A DNA stretch of 64,000 nucleotides from Spyradocola sp034113365 (lineage in GTDB: Bacteria > Bacillota > Clostridia > Christensenellales > UBA1750). Below are positions 7,191 through 15,905 of this stretch, one piece after another; positions within the stretch are counted from its first letter, which is position 1, and each line of letters starts with the position of its first letter. The position numbers and the translations under genes were made by a program. Below the pieces are notes generated by a model, which made no database searches, had not been told where the DNA came from, and worked only from the letters and a program-made list of their open reading frames with translations. Location: contig JAXEXP010000039.1 of the NCBI GenBank assembly GCA_034113365.1, positions 1-64,000 on the forward strand. Direction: 5' to 3'.

Positions 7191-7961
7191 TCATTCCCCT
7201 CCGTTCCACTTCAAAAACTCGCCTGCCAGGCTGGCGTACGCAAGCGCGCCTGCCGAGCGTCCATCATACACATTGATAGGCTGCCCATAGCTGGGCGCTT
7301 CGCCCAATCGCACATTTCGCGGGATGATGGTGTTGTACACCTTCCGCCCGAAAAACTTCTTGACCTCGTCCACCACCTGCACTCCCAGCTTGGTGCGGCC
7401 ATTGAGCATCGTGAGCACCACGCCCTCAATGTCCAGCTGCGGATTGAGCCGCTTTTTGACAAGGCGCACGGTGTTCATCAGCTGGGTTAACCCCTCGAGC
7501 GCGTAATACTCGCACTGAATGGGCACGAGCACGGAATCCGACGCCGTCAATGCATTGAGCGTCAGCAGGCCGAGCGAAGGCGGGCAGTCGATGAATATGT
7601 AGTCATACAGCGGCTTGACCACCTCGAGCTGCCGGCTGATGATGTGCTCGCGCGCCAGCGCAGAAACCAGCTCGATCTCCGCGCCCGCAAGCTGAATGTG
7701 CGAAGGCAGCACATACAGGTTCTTGACGCAGGTGGGCAGCACGGCATCCTGCACGGCGGTGTCGTCCATCAGCACGTCATAGACGGACTTCTCCACGCGG
7801 TTATGGTCGACGCCCACGCCGCTCGTCGCATTGCCCTGCGGGTCCAGGTCGATGAGCAGCACGCGCTTGCCGCGGTCGGCTACGCAAGCGGAAAGATTCA
7901 CCGCCGTCGTCGTCTTGCCAACGCCGCCCTTTTGGTTTGCAATGGAAACTACCTTAGACAA
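7191..7961 (-). CDS. parA: Chromosome partitioning ATPase ParA (Soj)
   Basis: 256-residue deviant Walker ATPase. KGGVGKTTTAVNLSA at residues 10-24 holds the signature lysine and P-loop; LLIDLDPQGNATSGVG follows, and DYIFIDCPPSLGLLTLNAL is the Walker B/switch region. It binds DNA as an ATP dimer and is regulated by ParB; in Bacillus the homologue Soj also controls DnaA. The gene is the first of the parAB pair. Confidence 0.93.
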   Translation of the reverse strand: MSKVVSIANQKGGVGKTTTAVNLSACVADRGKRVLLIDLDPQGNATSGVGVDHNRVEKSVYDVLMDDTAVQDAVLPTCVKNLYVLPSHIQLAGAEIELVSALAREHIISRQLEVVKPLYDYIFIDCPPSLGLLTLNALTASDSVLVPIQCEYYALEGLTQLMNTVRLVKKRLNPQLDIEGVVLTMLNGRTKLGVQVVDEVKKFFGRKVYNTIIPRNVRLGEAPSYGQPINVYDGRSAGALAYASLAGEFLKWNGGE

Positions 7962-8166
7962 AAAAGACCCGCCTCACTTCCGTTACAAGGATCGTCATCG
8001 TTCATCACGATCTATTATAGCGGATTTAGACGGGAAAGAGAAGGGGGATGGCTCAATTCCGGATGAGGATTTTTTGCAAAATCCCCGCAAACACTGCCGG
8101 ATCAGCAGAAAGCAGCAAAATAAGGATTTGCTACATTATACCATAGCGCGGCAAAAAAGGGAAGTC

Positions 8167-9027
8167 CTACTTCGTGTGCACATTGGGCACCCAAATGTGG
8201 ATGTCGACGCCGTTTTCCTGCTCGGAGGCGTCAAATCGCGGCGCAAGCCCTGCATCCGTCATCTGCTGCACAATGGTGCGGATGGAGTTTACAAACAAAC
8301 GCGTATCGCGCACAAAACCGCTGATCCTGCTGGGCTTCTTCTCGCTCTCTTCTTCTTCGGCAATGCCGTACATGCGCGAGATGGTGCGCTCCACCAGATC
8401 TTCGGTCGCCTTGACATTCAGCCCCTGCGCCACGATGATCTGGATCACCTTGATCTGCGCCTCCTCGTCATGCAGACGGAGAAGGGCGCGCGCGTGCCGC
8501 TCGGTGAGGTTGTACTGCAGAAGCATGCGCTTTACAGGCATGGGCAGCTTGAGTATGCGCATCTTGTTTGCGATGGTGGACTGATTCTTCCCGAGCCTGC
8601 GCGCCAACTCATCCTGCGACAGCCCGTGATCGCGTATGAGATTCTGGTAGCCCTCCGCCTCCTCCATGTAGTGCAGGTTTTCTCTCTGCAAATTCTCCAT
8701 CATCGCGATGACCGCGCTGTCCTGTTCATAGGTGCTGAAGATGATGGCATCGATGTACTTCATGCCCGCCATCTTGCTCGCGCGCAGCCTGCGCTCCCCC
8801 GCGATGAGTTCAAAGGTATCGTTGCCTGTCTTGCGCACGCTGATGGGCTGCAGCAACCCGTATTGTTTGATGGAAGCGCAGAGCTCCTCGAGCGCCTCCT
8901 GTGAAAACACGCGCCGCGGCTGGTAGGGATTGGGCCGGATGGAGTCAATGGGAATGCGCGCGACCTCCCGCTCTCGCATTCGAAGATTCCTGCGGTTGGT
9001 GGTGCTCTGTGCCTGCATATCGTTCAC
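8167..9027 (-). CDS. noc: Nucleoid occlusion protein Noc
   Basis: 286-residue ParB paralogue. It shows the ParB/Noc CTPase motifs (SIRPNPYQPRRVF, GERRLRASKMAG, MMENLQRENLHYMEEAEG) and a helix-turn-helix SQDELARRLGKNQSTIANKM. The basic N terminus before residue 25 would be the amphipathic membrane-targeting segment in Noc. Position between rsmG and parA is that of noc in Bacillota, and a distinct ParB is present next to it. Function known for the family: prevents division over the nucleoid. A 205-base gap to parA suggests separate transcription. Confidence 0.88.
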   Translation of the reverse strand: MNDMQAQSTTNRRNLRMREREVARIPIDSIRPNPYQPRRVFSQEALEELCASIKQYGLLQPISVRKTGNDTFELIAGERRLRASKMAGMKYIDAIIFSTYEQDSAVIAMMENLQRENLHYMEEAEGYQNLIRDHGLSQDELARRLGKNQSTIANKMRILKLPMPVKRMLLQYNLTERHARALLRLHDEEAQIKVIQIIVAQGLNVKATEDLVERTISRMYGIAEEEESEKKPSRISGFVRDTRLFVNSIRTIVQQMTDAGLAPRFDASEQENGVDIHIWVPNVHTK

Positions 9028-9038
9028 TCCATTTCTGA

Positions 9039-9054
9039 TGTTTCACATGAAACA
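9039..9054. promoter_or_regulatory. parS-like site in the noc leader
   Basis: TGTTTCACATGAAACA differs from parS consensus at one central position. It lies between the noc promoter and the start codon, 12 bases before the gene. It could be bound by ParB, or be a Noc site controlling its own gene. A weaker relative, TGTTTCACACAAAACG, is at 9138-9153. Confidence 0.6.
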
Positions 9055-9082
9055 AGTCGATAAGTGGAAGGTTTATGCCTTC

Positions 9083-9110
9083 ATTATACAAAAAAGACTC
9101 CCGTTGTAAA
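9083..9110 (-). promoter_or_regulatory. Predicted noc promoter
   Basis: Minus-strand TTTACA (9105-9110) and TATAAT (9083-9088) with a 16-base spacer, about 55 bases before the noc start. Confidence 0.6.
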
Positions 9111-9240
9111 TCACAATCGTACTCCAGAAATCGACAATGTTTCACACAAAACGTGGTGTAAATCAATCGAATCCGTCATATCATGCGATTTTCAACAGGA
9201 GAATGACACAGATTGTCGGAAAATCGAATACGAATTAACA

Positions 9241-9951
9241 TCAAAGCGGGCTCTTAGAAGGCGTCCCGGCCTTGCGCGGATAGGTCTTTGGTGTATTGCT
9301 CACCTTGTCCACAATGAACAGGTTGTGCTGCCAGTCGCGACCGGGGATCTCATAGCCGATGGGATGCCGCGCCTTGCCGCCCAGCAGGAAGATGGCCTTG
9401 CGCGCCGCTTCCGCTTCCTGGGAAATGTCCGGCCCCTTCCAGCAAAGCGCAAAGCCGCCCCGCCGCACACAGGGAAGCAGATACTCCATCAGCGGAGACA
9501 CCGCTGCCACCGCCCGCGCCGCCGCGATGTCGTACTGCTCGCGGTACTCCGGCTTGCGTGAGAAGTCCTCCGCGCGCATGTGCACGATCTCGGCCTGCAG
9601 GCCCAGCTCGTCCAGCACGCCCTGGATAAAGCCCAGCCGCTTGTTGAGCGCATCCACCAGCGTGAGCTTCAGATCGGGCCGCGCGATGAGCAGCGGCAGA
9701 CCGGGAAAGCCTGCGCCCGTGCCCACGTCCACAACCTTTGCGCCTTCCGGGAGCAGTCCTTGCGCTACGGGGGCCAGGCAATCGAGGAAATGGCGGTCCA
9801 CCGCCTCCTCGGGCTCGAGCACCGCCGTCAGGTTCATGCGCGTGTTGCCCTCCACCAGCAGCTCGTAATACCGCGCAAAGCGTTCGCACGCCTGCGCGTC
9901 CAGCGCAATGCCCATGCGCTGCGCGCCGCTCTTGACTCTCTCCGCGATCAT
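9241..9951 (-). CDS. rsmG: 16S rRNA (guanine527-N7)-methyltransferase RsmG
   Basis: 236-residue SAM-dependent methyltransferase (GidB). The SAM-binding motif VVDVGTGAGFPGLPL is at about residues 72-86, followed by TLVDALNKRLGFIQ and VRRGGFALCWKGP. It methylates N7 of G527 in 16S rRNA; loss gives low-level streptomycin resistance in other bacteria. The start codon overlaps the mnmG stop by 4 bases, so the two are translationally coupled in the mnmE–mnmG–rsmG operon. Confidence 0.93.
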   Translation of the reverse strand: MIAERVKSGAQRMGIALDAQACERFARYYELLVEGNTRMNLTAVLEPEEAVDRHFLDCLAPVAQGLLPEGAKVVDVGTGAGFPGLPLLIARPDLKLTLVDALNKRLGFIQGVLDELGLQAEIVHMRAEDFSRKPEYREQYDIAAARAVAAVSPLMEYLLPCVRRGGFALCWKGPDISQEAEAARKAIFLLGGKARHPIGYEIPGRDWQHNLFIVDKVSNTPKTYPRKAGTPSKSPL

Positions 9952-11819
9952 GCCTTGCCCTCCCTTCTCATCTGTTCCAGCTTGATCATCAATACCGCCA
10001 CATCCCCCGGCGACACGCCCGAGATGCGCTGCGCCGCGCCCAGCGTCTCCGGCCGCAGCTTCTGCAGCTTCTGACGCGCCTCGATGCGCAGTCCTGTTAT
10101 ACTCTCATAATCGATATTTCCCGGAATTCTCACTTTTTCCGTCCGTTTGAACTCCTCCACCTGCCTGCGCTGGCGGGTGAGATAGCCCTCGTATTTCAGC
10201 GTGATCTCCGCCTGTTCCACCACCTCGTCGCGCATTGCGGGCAGCTGCGGACAGGCAGCCGCTAGGTCGGCGTAGTGGACCTCCGCACGGCGCAGCAGGT
10301 CAGCCGCGTTTGCGCCGTTTGCTGCCGTTTCGTCGTGCAGCGCTTGCCTTGTCTGTTCTGCGGTCAGATGCGTGTTTCTGAGCGTGGAGAGCAGATCTTC
10401 GGTGTCCCTGCGCTTGGCGAGCATCCTATCGTATCGCTCCTGCGTCGCAAGGCCGGCGCGATAGCCGATCTCCGTCAGGCGCAGGTCGGCATTGTCCTGC
10501 CGCAGCAGCAGGCGGTACTCCGCGCGGCTGGTCATCATGCGGTAGGGCTCGTTGGTGCCCTTGCCCGTCAGGTCGTCCACCAGCACGCCGATGTAGGCAT
10601 CCGCGCGTGACAGGATCATGGGCTCTTTGCCCTGCAGCTTCAGCGCGGCGTTCATGCCCGCGTAAATGCCCTGCGCCGCGGCCTCCTCGTAGCCCGAGGA
10701 CCCATTGATCTGCCCGGCGAAGTACAGCCCCTCCACCGCCTTGCTCTCCAGCGTGGGGCGCAGCACGGTCGGGTCGATGCAGTCGTACTCGATGGCGTAG
10801 GCAAGCCGCGTCAGCTGCACGCGCTCCATGCCCGGGATGGAGCGGTAGATCGCCCACTGCACGTCCTCCGGCATGGAGGACGACATGCCCTGCACATACC
10901 ATTCCAGCGTGTCCAGCCCCTCCGGCTCCAGAAACAGCGGATGCCGTTCCCGGTCGGCAAAGCGCACCACCTTGTCCTCGATGGACGGACAATATCTCGG
11001 CCCTACGCCGTGGATGTCGCCGGAATACAGCGGCGCGCGGTGCAGGTTTTCTCGGATGATGCGATGCGTCTCGGGCGTCGTGTAGCCGAGGTAGCAGCTC
11101 ACCTGCTGCTTCTCCAGCCCCTCGCTCAGGAACGAGAAGGGGACGATGCGCTCGTCGCCCGGCTGCTCCTCGAACTTGGAAAAATCCACCGTCCGCATGT
11201 CCACGCGCGCGGGCGTGCCCGTCTTGAACCTGCGCAGCTCGAACCCCAGCGCCTCCAGCGCGCCCGACAGGTGCTTGGAATTGCCCAGCCCCGACGGGCC
11301 GGAATCGGTGTGCGCCTCGCCCACGATGCAGCGGGAATTGAGGTAAACGCCCGTCGCCACGATTGCCGCCCGGCAGGGGTACACCGCGCCCGTCGTGGTC
11401 TCAACGCCTGTGACGCGGCCGTTTTCCTCGTGGATGCGGCACACCTCGCCCTGCCGCAGCGTCAGGTTTCCCTGCGTCTGCAGCGCGCGCAGCATGCGCT
11501 TCTGATAATTCTTCTTGTCCGCCTGCGCGCGCAGCGAGTGCACCGCAGGCCCCTTGCCCGTGTTGAGCATGCGCGACTGGATGAACGTGTCGTCGATGAC
11601 GCGGCCCATCTCGCCGCCCAGCGCGTCCACCTCGCGCACCAGATGGCCCTTGGCGGTGCCGCCGATGGACGGGTTGCAGGGCATCAGCGCCACGCCGTCG
11701 ATGTTGAGCGTCAGCAGCAGCGTCCTTTGACCCATGCGCGCGCACGCCAGCGCCGCCTCGCACCCCGCGTGCCCCGCGCCGATGACCACAACCTCATAGC
11801 TTTCCGATTGAAACGACAT
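9948..11819 (-). CDS. mnmG: tRNA uridine-5-carboxymethylaminomethyl modification enzyme MnmG
   Basis: 623-residue FAD enzyme (GidA). The N-terminal Rossmann motif VVVIGAGHAGCEAALA is at residues 10-25, PCNPSIGGTAKGHLVREVDALGG follows, and SGYEEAAAQGIYAGMNA is the second FAD motif; the C-terminal helical domain binds MnmE. With MnmE it forms cmnm5U34 in tRNAs reading two-fold-degenerate codons. Length is usual. It begins 6 bases after mnmE. Confidence 0.95.
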   Translation of the reverse strand: MSFQSESYEVVVIGAGHAGCEAALACARMGQRTLLLTLNIDGVALMPCNPSIGGTAKGHLVREVDALGGEMGRVIDDTFIQSRMLNTGKGPAVHSLRAQADKKNYQKRMLRALQTQGNLTLRQGEVCRIHEENGRVTGVETTTGAVYPCRAAIVATGVYLNSRCIVGEAHTDSGPSGLGNSKHLSGALEALGFELRRFKTGTPARVDMRTVDFSKFEEQPGDERIVPFSFLSEGLEKQQVSCYLGYTTPETHRIIRENLHRAPLYSGDIHGVGPRYCPSIEDKVVRFADRERHPLFLEPEGLDTLEWYVQGMSSSMPEDVQWAIYRSIPGMERVQLTRLAYAIEYDCIDPTVLRPTLESKAVEGLYFAGQINGSSGYEEAAAQGIYAGMNAALKLQGKEPMILSRADAYIGVLVDDLTGKGTNEPYRMMTSRAEYRLLLRQDNADLRLTEIGYRAGLATQERYDRMLAKRRDTEDLLSTLRNTHLTAEQTRQALHDETAANGANAADLLRRAEVHYADLAAACPQLPAMRDEVVEQAEITLKYEGYLTRQRRQVEEFKRTEKVRIPGNIDYESITGLRIEARQKLQKLRPETLGAAQRISGVSPGDVAVLMIKLEQMRREGKA

Positions 11820-11825
11820 GCTCTC

Positions 11826-13178
11826 TCACTTCCCCAGGCAAAACTTCTCGAATATGCGATCCACGACGTCCTCCGTCGCGCTCTGACCGGTAATGGCGCC
11901 CAGCGCCTCCCACGCCGCGCGCAGATCCAGCGCCGCGCAGTCCATGGTGAACGTCTCAAGCGCCGACAGCGCGTTGTCCAGCGCCCTTACCGCCTCGCGC
12001 GCCGCCTCGATGTGCCGCTCGCAGGTCAGATACGCCTCCTCGGGCGACGCCCCGCGCAGCGCGGTGTCGTACAGCGCCTGCCGCAGCGCCTCCACGCCCT
12101 CGCCCGTCACCGCGCAGGTGCGCACGATCACCGCCCCCGGCGCGAGCAGCGCGATCTCCTCCTCTGTCACGACGGCATCCAGGTCGCTCTTGTTGAGCGC
12201 CACCACCAGCGGAATGCCTCCCCTGCGCAGCAGCGCGCGCTCCTCTTCGTCCAAGCTTCGGGCGCTGTCGGCCACCATCAGCACCACGTCCGCACGATCC
12301 ACTTCCTCTCTCGCGCGGTCGATGCCGATGCGCTCCACCTCGTCGTCCGCGGCACGCAGCCCCGCCGTGTCGATCAGCTGCACGGGCAGGCCTCCCAGGT
12401 TCAACTCCTCCCGCAGCACGTCGCGCGTGGTGCCCGCCACCGCCGTGACGATGGCGCGCTGCTCGCGCAGCAGGCAGTTGAGCAGCGAGGACTTGCCGGT
12501 GTTGGGGCTGCCCGCCAGCACGATGCGCACGCCGCCGGTGAGCATGCGCCCCGCCCGAGCGTTTTTCAGCGCCGCTTCCAGCTCCTCTTTGACCTTCAGC
12601 GTCTGCTGCGCGGCCTTGTCCGCCGTCAGCGGCTCGATGTCCTCGTCGGGGTAGTCCAGATAGGCCTCGATGTAGGCGACGGTATCCAGCAGCTCGTCCT
12701 GCAGCGCGCGGATGCGCCCCGACAGATAGCCGCCCATCTGCTGCAAACTCGCCTGTGCCGCCCGCTCGGTGCGCGCGCCGATCAGGTCCATCACACTCTC
12801 GGCCTGCGCAAGGTCGATCCTGCCGCCCAGGAACGCGCGCTTGGTGAACTCGCCCGGCTGCGCCAGCCTTGCTCCGCTGCGCAGCACCGCGTCCAGCACG
12901 CGCTGCGCCGTCACACGCCCGCCGTGGCACTGGATCTCCGCCACGTCCTCGGTGGTGTAGGTGTGCGGAGCCTTCATGTACACCGCCATGCACTCGTCGA
13001 TGCGCGTCTGCCCGTCCATCGCCCAGCCGTAGGTGAGCATGCGCGGCTTCATCGCGCGTTTTGCATTCTTCTGCGCGAAAACGCGCGACAAAACGCTTCC
13101 TGCCTCCGGGCCGGAGATGCGGATGACCGCGATGCCGCCCTGCCCTACTGCCGTAGCGATGGATGCGATGGTGTCCAT
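11826..13178 (-). CDS. mnmE: tRNA modification GTPase MnmE
   Basis: 450-residue protein. N-terminal tetrahydrofolate-binding domain (IASIATAVGQGGIAVIRISG), helical domain, and an inserted G domain with G1 GSPNTGKSSLLN (about 222-233), G2 TTRDVL, G3 DTAG and G4 NKSD. The C-terminal FCLGK carries the catalytic cysteine. Partner of MnmG. GGGAGGTTTTTT precedes the ATG. A hairpin lies between jag and this gene, but readthrough from the rpmH operon is likely. Confidence 0.95.
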   Translation of the reverse strand: MDTIASIATAVGQGGIAVIRISGPEAGSVLSRVFAQKNAKRAMKPRMLTYGWAMDGQTRIDECMAVYMKAPHTYTTEDVAEIQCHGGRVTAQRVLDAVLRSGARLAQPGEFTKRAFLGGRIDLAQAESVMDLIGARTERAAQASLQQMGGYLSGRIRALQDELLDTVAYIEAYLDYPDEDIEPLTADKAAQQTLKVKEELEAALKNARAGRMLTGGVRIVLAGSPNTGKSSLLNCLLREQRAIVTAVAGTTRDVLREELNLGGLPVQLIDTAGLRAADDEVERIGIDRAREEVDRADVVLMVADSARSLDEEERALLRRGGIPLVVALNKSDLDAVVTEEEIALLAPGAVIVRTCAVTGEGVEALRQALYDTALRGASPEEAYLTCERHIEAAREAVRALDNALSALETFTMDCAALDLRAAWEALGAITGQSATEDVVDRIFEKFCLGK

Positions 13179-13199
13179 AAAAAACCTCCCTCACCGAAA

Positions 13200-13226
13200 A
13201 ACGGCGCCGATGCACTCGACGCCGTT
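13200..13226 (-). terminator. Hairpin between jag and mnmE
   Basis: AACGGCG and CGCCGTT form a 7-bp stem around a 13-base loop on the minus strand, with AACGGCGCC context. There is only a short A/T tail (TTTTTCGG), so it may attenuate rather than end transcription. Confidence 0.4.
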
Positions 13227-13256
13227 TGGGAACTCAATTCTGGTTTTGCCCGCTCC

Positions 13257-13877
13257 TTACCCGCGCTTGGGCGTGATGACGACGCGGCGGTTGGGCTCTT
13301 CGCCCTCGGAGTGGGTGGTGACGTAGGGGTTGTCCTGCAGCGTGGCGTGCAGGATGCGGCGCTCATAGGGGTTCATGGGCTCCAGCATCATGCGGCGGCC
13401 GCTCTTGTGGACCTTGTTGGCCATGCGCCCAGCCAGTGCGATGAGCGTCTGCTCGCGCTTGGCGCGGTAGCCCTCGGTGTCCAGTGTAACTCTGCGGTAC
13501 TCCTTGCCGCCCTTGTTGACCTGCAGCGAGGTCAGGTACTGCAGCGCGTCCAGCGTCTCGCCGCGGTGGCCGATGAGGATGCCCTGGTTGTCGCCCTGCA
13601 TGTTGATGAGCATGGCGTCCTCGTCCTCCGTGATGTCAAAGGAGACCTCAAGGCCCATCAGGGAGGTCACGTTCTTGAGGAATTCCTCCGCGCGGATGGC
13701 GGGGGTGTCCTTTTTGACAAGGCGCAGCTTGTAGGGCTTGGCGCCGATGCCCAGGAAGCCCTTGGTGCCCTCCTCGAGCACCTCCACATCCACCTTATCG
13801 GAGGGAAGCCCCATCTGGGCCAGCCCGGCCATCAAGGCTTCTTCGTATGTCTTTCCGGTCGCCTCGAACGTTTTCAT
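13257..13877 (-). CDS. jag: RNA-binding protein Jag (KhpB)
   Basis: 206-residue protein with three parts: Jag N-terminal domain (MKTFEATGKTYEEAL), KH domain around residues 85-160 (IGHRGETLDALQYL) and a C-terminal R3H domain (MMLEPMNPYERRILH). KhpB with KhpA binds RNA in Bacillota and influences cell elongation. I chose the ATG at 13877 because TAGGAGGTC lies 12 bases upstream and the Jag domain starts there; an open frame continues 30 codons further upstream but has no such site. Position after yidC is standard. Confidence 0.9.
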   Translation of the reverse strand: MKTFEATGKTYEEALMAGLAQMGLPSDKVDVEVLEEGTKGFLGIGAKPYKLRLVKKDTPAIRAEEFLKNVTSLMGLEVSFDITEDEDAMLINMQGDNQGILIGHRGETLDALQYLTSLQVNKGGKEYRRVTLDTEGYRAKREQTLIALAGRMANKVHKSGRRMMLEPMNPYERRILHATLQDNPYVTTHSEGEEPNRRVVITPKRG

Positions 13878-13909
13878 GGTGTCAAGACCTCCTAAGTGTC
13901 CCGGTGAAA

Positions 13910-14788
13910 TTACTTGGCCTGCAGCGCTTTTTTCTTGCTCTGCCGGTCGGCGTAAAGGTTGAAGCACAGGTAAGTGACGATGGAGTACAGGTTGCTCGTG
14001 ACCCAGTACAGGGAGAACGCGGCGTTGTACTGCCAGCAGAAGAACACGCTCATCAGCGGGAAGAGCAGGTTCATCATCTTCTGCTGCTGGTTCTGGGGGC
14101 TGTTCTTCTGCGCCTCGGTCTGGCGGCCGTTCATCAGGAAGGTCATCAGGTACTGGGAGGCGCCGGCGAGTATGGGCAGGATGGCCCAGCCGTTGGCGTT
14201 GCCCGCGTTGTAGATTTCCATCACGGGCTTCATGATGACCTCGTAGTTGACGCGGATGGTGTTGATGATGTCCTCAGTCAGCAGCGCGTTGCCCTTGACC
14301 ACGGAAAGATTGCCCGCGGCGGAGGTCAGCGAGGGGATGACGGTGGCCAGTATGTTGTCCGGCTGCCAAATGTTGCGGATCCACAGGAAGCTCTCGGGCA
14401 CAAACTGCGCGCCGTCGGCCACGGACTGCACCATCAGCACCGTCTGCTCGCCCGCGATGTGGCGCATCACGGCGAACATCGCAAACAGGATGGGCATCTG
14501 GATGAGCATGGGCAGACAGCCGCCCATGGGGTTGACCTTTTCCTTTTTGTAGAGCTCCATGGTTTTCTGGGAGCGCTTTTCGGGATCTTTTTCGTATTTC
14601 TTGTTGATCTCGTCGATCTTGGGCTGGATGTCCTGCATTTTGCGCATGGAGTGGCGCTGCTTGATATCCAGAGGCAGTATGATGAGCTTGATGACCAGCG
14701 TAAAGAGTATGATGGAGACACCGTAGCTGCCAACAAAGCTGTAGATCAGATCGAGTATCCAGCGCAGCGGCGTGATGATGATGCTCAC
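13910..14788 (-). CDS. yidC: Membrane protein insertase YidC/Oxa1
   Basis: 292-residue inner membrane insertase of the Bacillota type, with no large extracytoplasmic domain. A hydrophobic segment at residues 15-38 (FVGSYGVSIILFTLVIKL) is followed by the cytoplasmic hairpin rich in K/E (MQDIQPKIDEINKKYEKDPE) and further membrane segments; the conserved arginine in KLIILPLDIKQRHS lies in the substrate groove. Ends with a basic tail. Works with SecYEG or alone; neighbours yidD, rnpA and rpmH are canonical. Confidence 0.93.
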   Translation of the reverse strand: MSIIITPLRWILDLIYSFVGSYGVSIILFTLVIKLIILPLDIKQRHSMRKMQDIQPKIDEINKKYEKDPEKRSQKTMELYKKEKVNPMGGCLPMLIQMPILFAMFAVMRHIAGEQTVLMVQSVADGAQFVPESFLWIRNIWQPDNILATVIPSLTSAAGNLSVVKGNALLTEDIINTIRVNYEVIMKPVMEIYNAGNANGWAILPILAGASQYLMTFLMNGRQTEAQKNSPQNQQQKMMNLLFPLMSVFFCWQYNAAFSLYWVTSNLYSIVTYLCFNLYADRQSKKKALQAK

Positions 14789-14869
14789 CTTTTTGTTTTC
14801 CTCCGTAAGTGTCGATGGGATGCCGGAGCGCGCCCTGCGCCCGGGGTATCGAAAAATCCTCTGCTTCTC

Positions 14870-15082
14870 TTACGGCACGGGATCGTAGCCGCCGTCGTTG
14901 AAGGGATGGCACCGGATGATGCGCTTGAAGGCAAGCCACCCTCCCTTTGCGGCGCCGTACTTTTCTATCGCCTGCATCGCATAGGTGGAGCAGGTGGGAT
15001 AAAACCTGCAGCACGGCGGGAACAGCGGCGAAATAAAGCGCCGGTAACACCGGATGAGGAACAGCAGAATTGTTTTAGCCAT
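14870..15082 (-). CDS. yidD: Membrane protein insertion efficiency factor YidD
   Basis: 70-residue protein with the full YidD signature: LIRCYRRFISPLFPPCCRFYPTCSTYAMQAIEKYG and the C-terminal RIIRCHPFNDGGYDPVP (only parts quoted in order). Contains the conserved cysteines of the family. It overlaps the end of rnpA by 8 bases, so translation is probably coupled. Assists YidC-dependent insertion. Confidence 0.92.
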   Translation of the reverse strand: MAKTILLFLIRCYRRFISPLFPPCCRFYPTCSTYAMQAIEKYGAAKGGWLAFKRIIRCHPFNDGGYDPVP

Positions 15083-15446
15083 TGTTTTTGCCCGAAGATG
15101 CGGGATTGCTTTTATAGAGATGCTGGCGGTTCAGCAGATTGTCAACACTCCTGTCGATGGTGCGGAAATCCGCCGTGGCCGCGGCGTTTCTTGCGATAAA
15201 TACGTAATAGCCGCACTTGAGAGACGGTATTCTTGGCCGTATGCTCTCGCGCAGCAGGCGCTTGATGTGGTTGCGCGTCACCGCGCCGCCCAGCTTTTTG
15301 CTCACGGAAAAACCGATGCGCAGCTTGCCCTGGCGGACAAACAGCAGCACCAGCTCCTTATTGGCCTGGGACTTACCCTTTCGGTAGACGTACTGAAACG
15401 CGGAATTTTCCTTCAGGGAATAGACTCTTTTCAAGGCTGCCTCCAA
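15075..15446 (-). CDS. rnpA: Ribonuclease P protein component
   Basis: 123-residue basic protein that binds the RNase P RNA for tRNA 5' maturation. The N-terminal LKENSAFQYVYRKGKS and the RNR-type motif KKLGGAVTRNHIKRLLRES (residues about 50-68) identify it. The last 15 residues are low complexity and overlap yidD. It lies downstream of rpmH in the canonical order. Confidence 0.92.
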   Translation of the reverse strand: MEAALKRVYSLKENSAFQYVYRKGKSQANKELVLLFVRQGKLRIGFSVSKKLGGAVTRNHIKRLLRESIRPRIPSLKCGYYVFIARNAAATADFRTIDRSVDNLLNRQHLYKSNPASSGKNNG

Positions 15447-15570
15447 GGCGCGGGCCTCATGTGAATTTTGCAGCGCCCTGCCTGTTTTTGCAGGGCTGCA
15501 GGCCTACGGCGCGCGGAAACGCCCGCGCGCCGTATCTGCTATGCCTGCGCAGCGCATTCTTGAATAAGAA

Positions 15571-15705
15571 TTACGCGGAGAGGACCTTGCGGCCCTTGGC
15601 GCGACGGCGGGCGAGCACCTTGCGACCGTTCTTGGTCTTCATGCGCGCACGGAAGCCATGCACCTTGGCACGCTGGCGCTTCTTGGGCTGGAACGTCATC
15701 CACAT
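15571..15705 (-). CDS. rpmH: 50S ribosomal protein L34
   Basis: 44-residue protein, MWMTFQPKKRQRAKVHGF at the start, then a K/R-rich run ending AKGRKVLSA. The start MWM is usual for many Clostridia L34 proteins; AAGGGGTG lies about 10 bases upstream. It is the first gene of the rpmH–rnpA–yidD–yidC–jag operon reading away from oriC. Confidence 0.95.
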   Translation of the reverse strand: MWMTFQPKKRQRAKVHGFRARMKTKNGRKVLARRRAKGRKVLSA

Positions 15706-15769
15706 TGCTTTTTCACACCCCTTGTTCGTTAAAATGGAGACACTGCTCTACCTATAAAACAGCTATTGT

Positions 15770-15799
15770 ATTATAAGGCTTTCCCGGCTTTTCTGTCAA
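15770..15799 (-). promoter_or_regulatory. rpmH operon promoter
   Basis: Minus-strand TTGACA (15794-15799) and TATAAT (15770-15775), 18-base spacer, both hexamers perfect. It lies 65 bases before the rpmH start. Confidence 0.85.
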
Positions 15800-15905
15800 G
15801 CAAAGTCTGAACTTTTTACATCCCGATCCGCCGCTTTTGCATCAACATGTCAATTTGAATGAAATGAAACAGCAAAACGTTCAAAAACATTCAAAGTGTA
15901 GGATT

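Noticed and set aside
10941..13895. Very long open frame on the plus strand opposite mnmG, mnmE and jag
   Set aside because: It is antisense to three certain genes; its His/Arg/Ala-rich translation has no domain and results from the high GC content.
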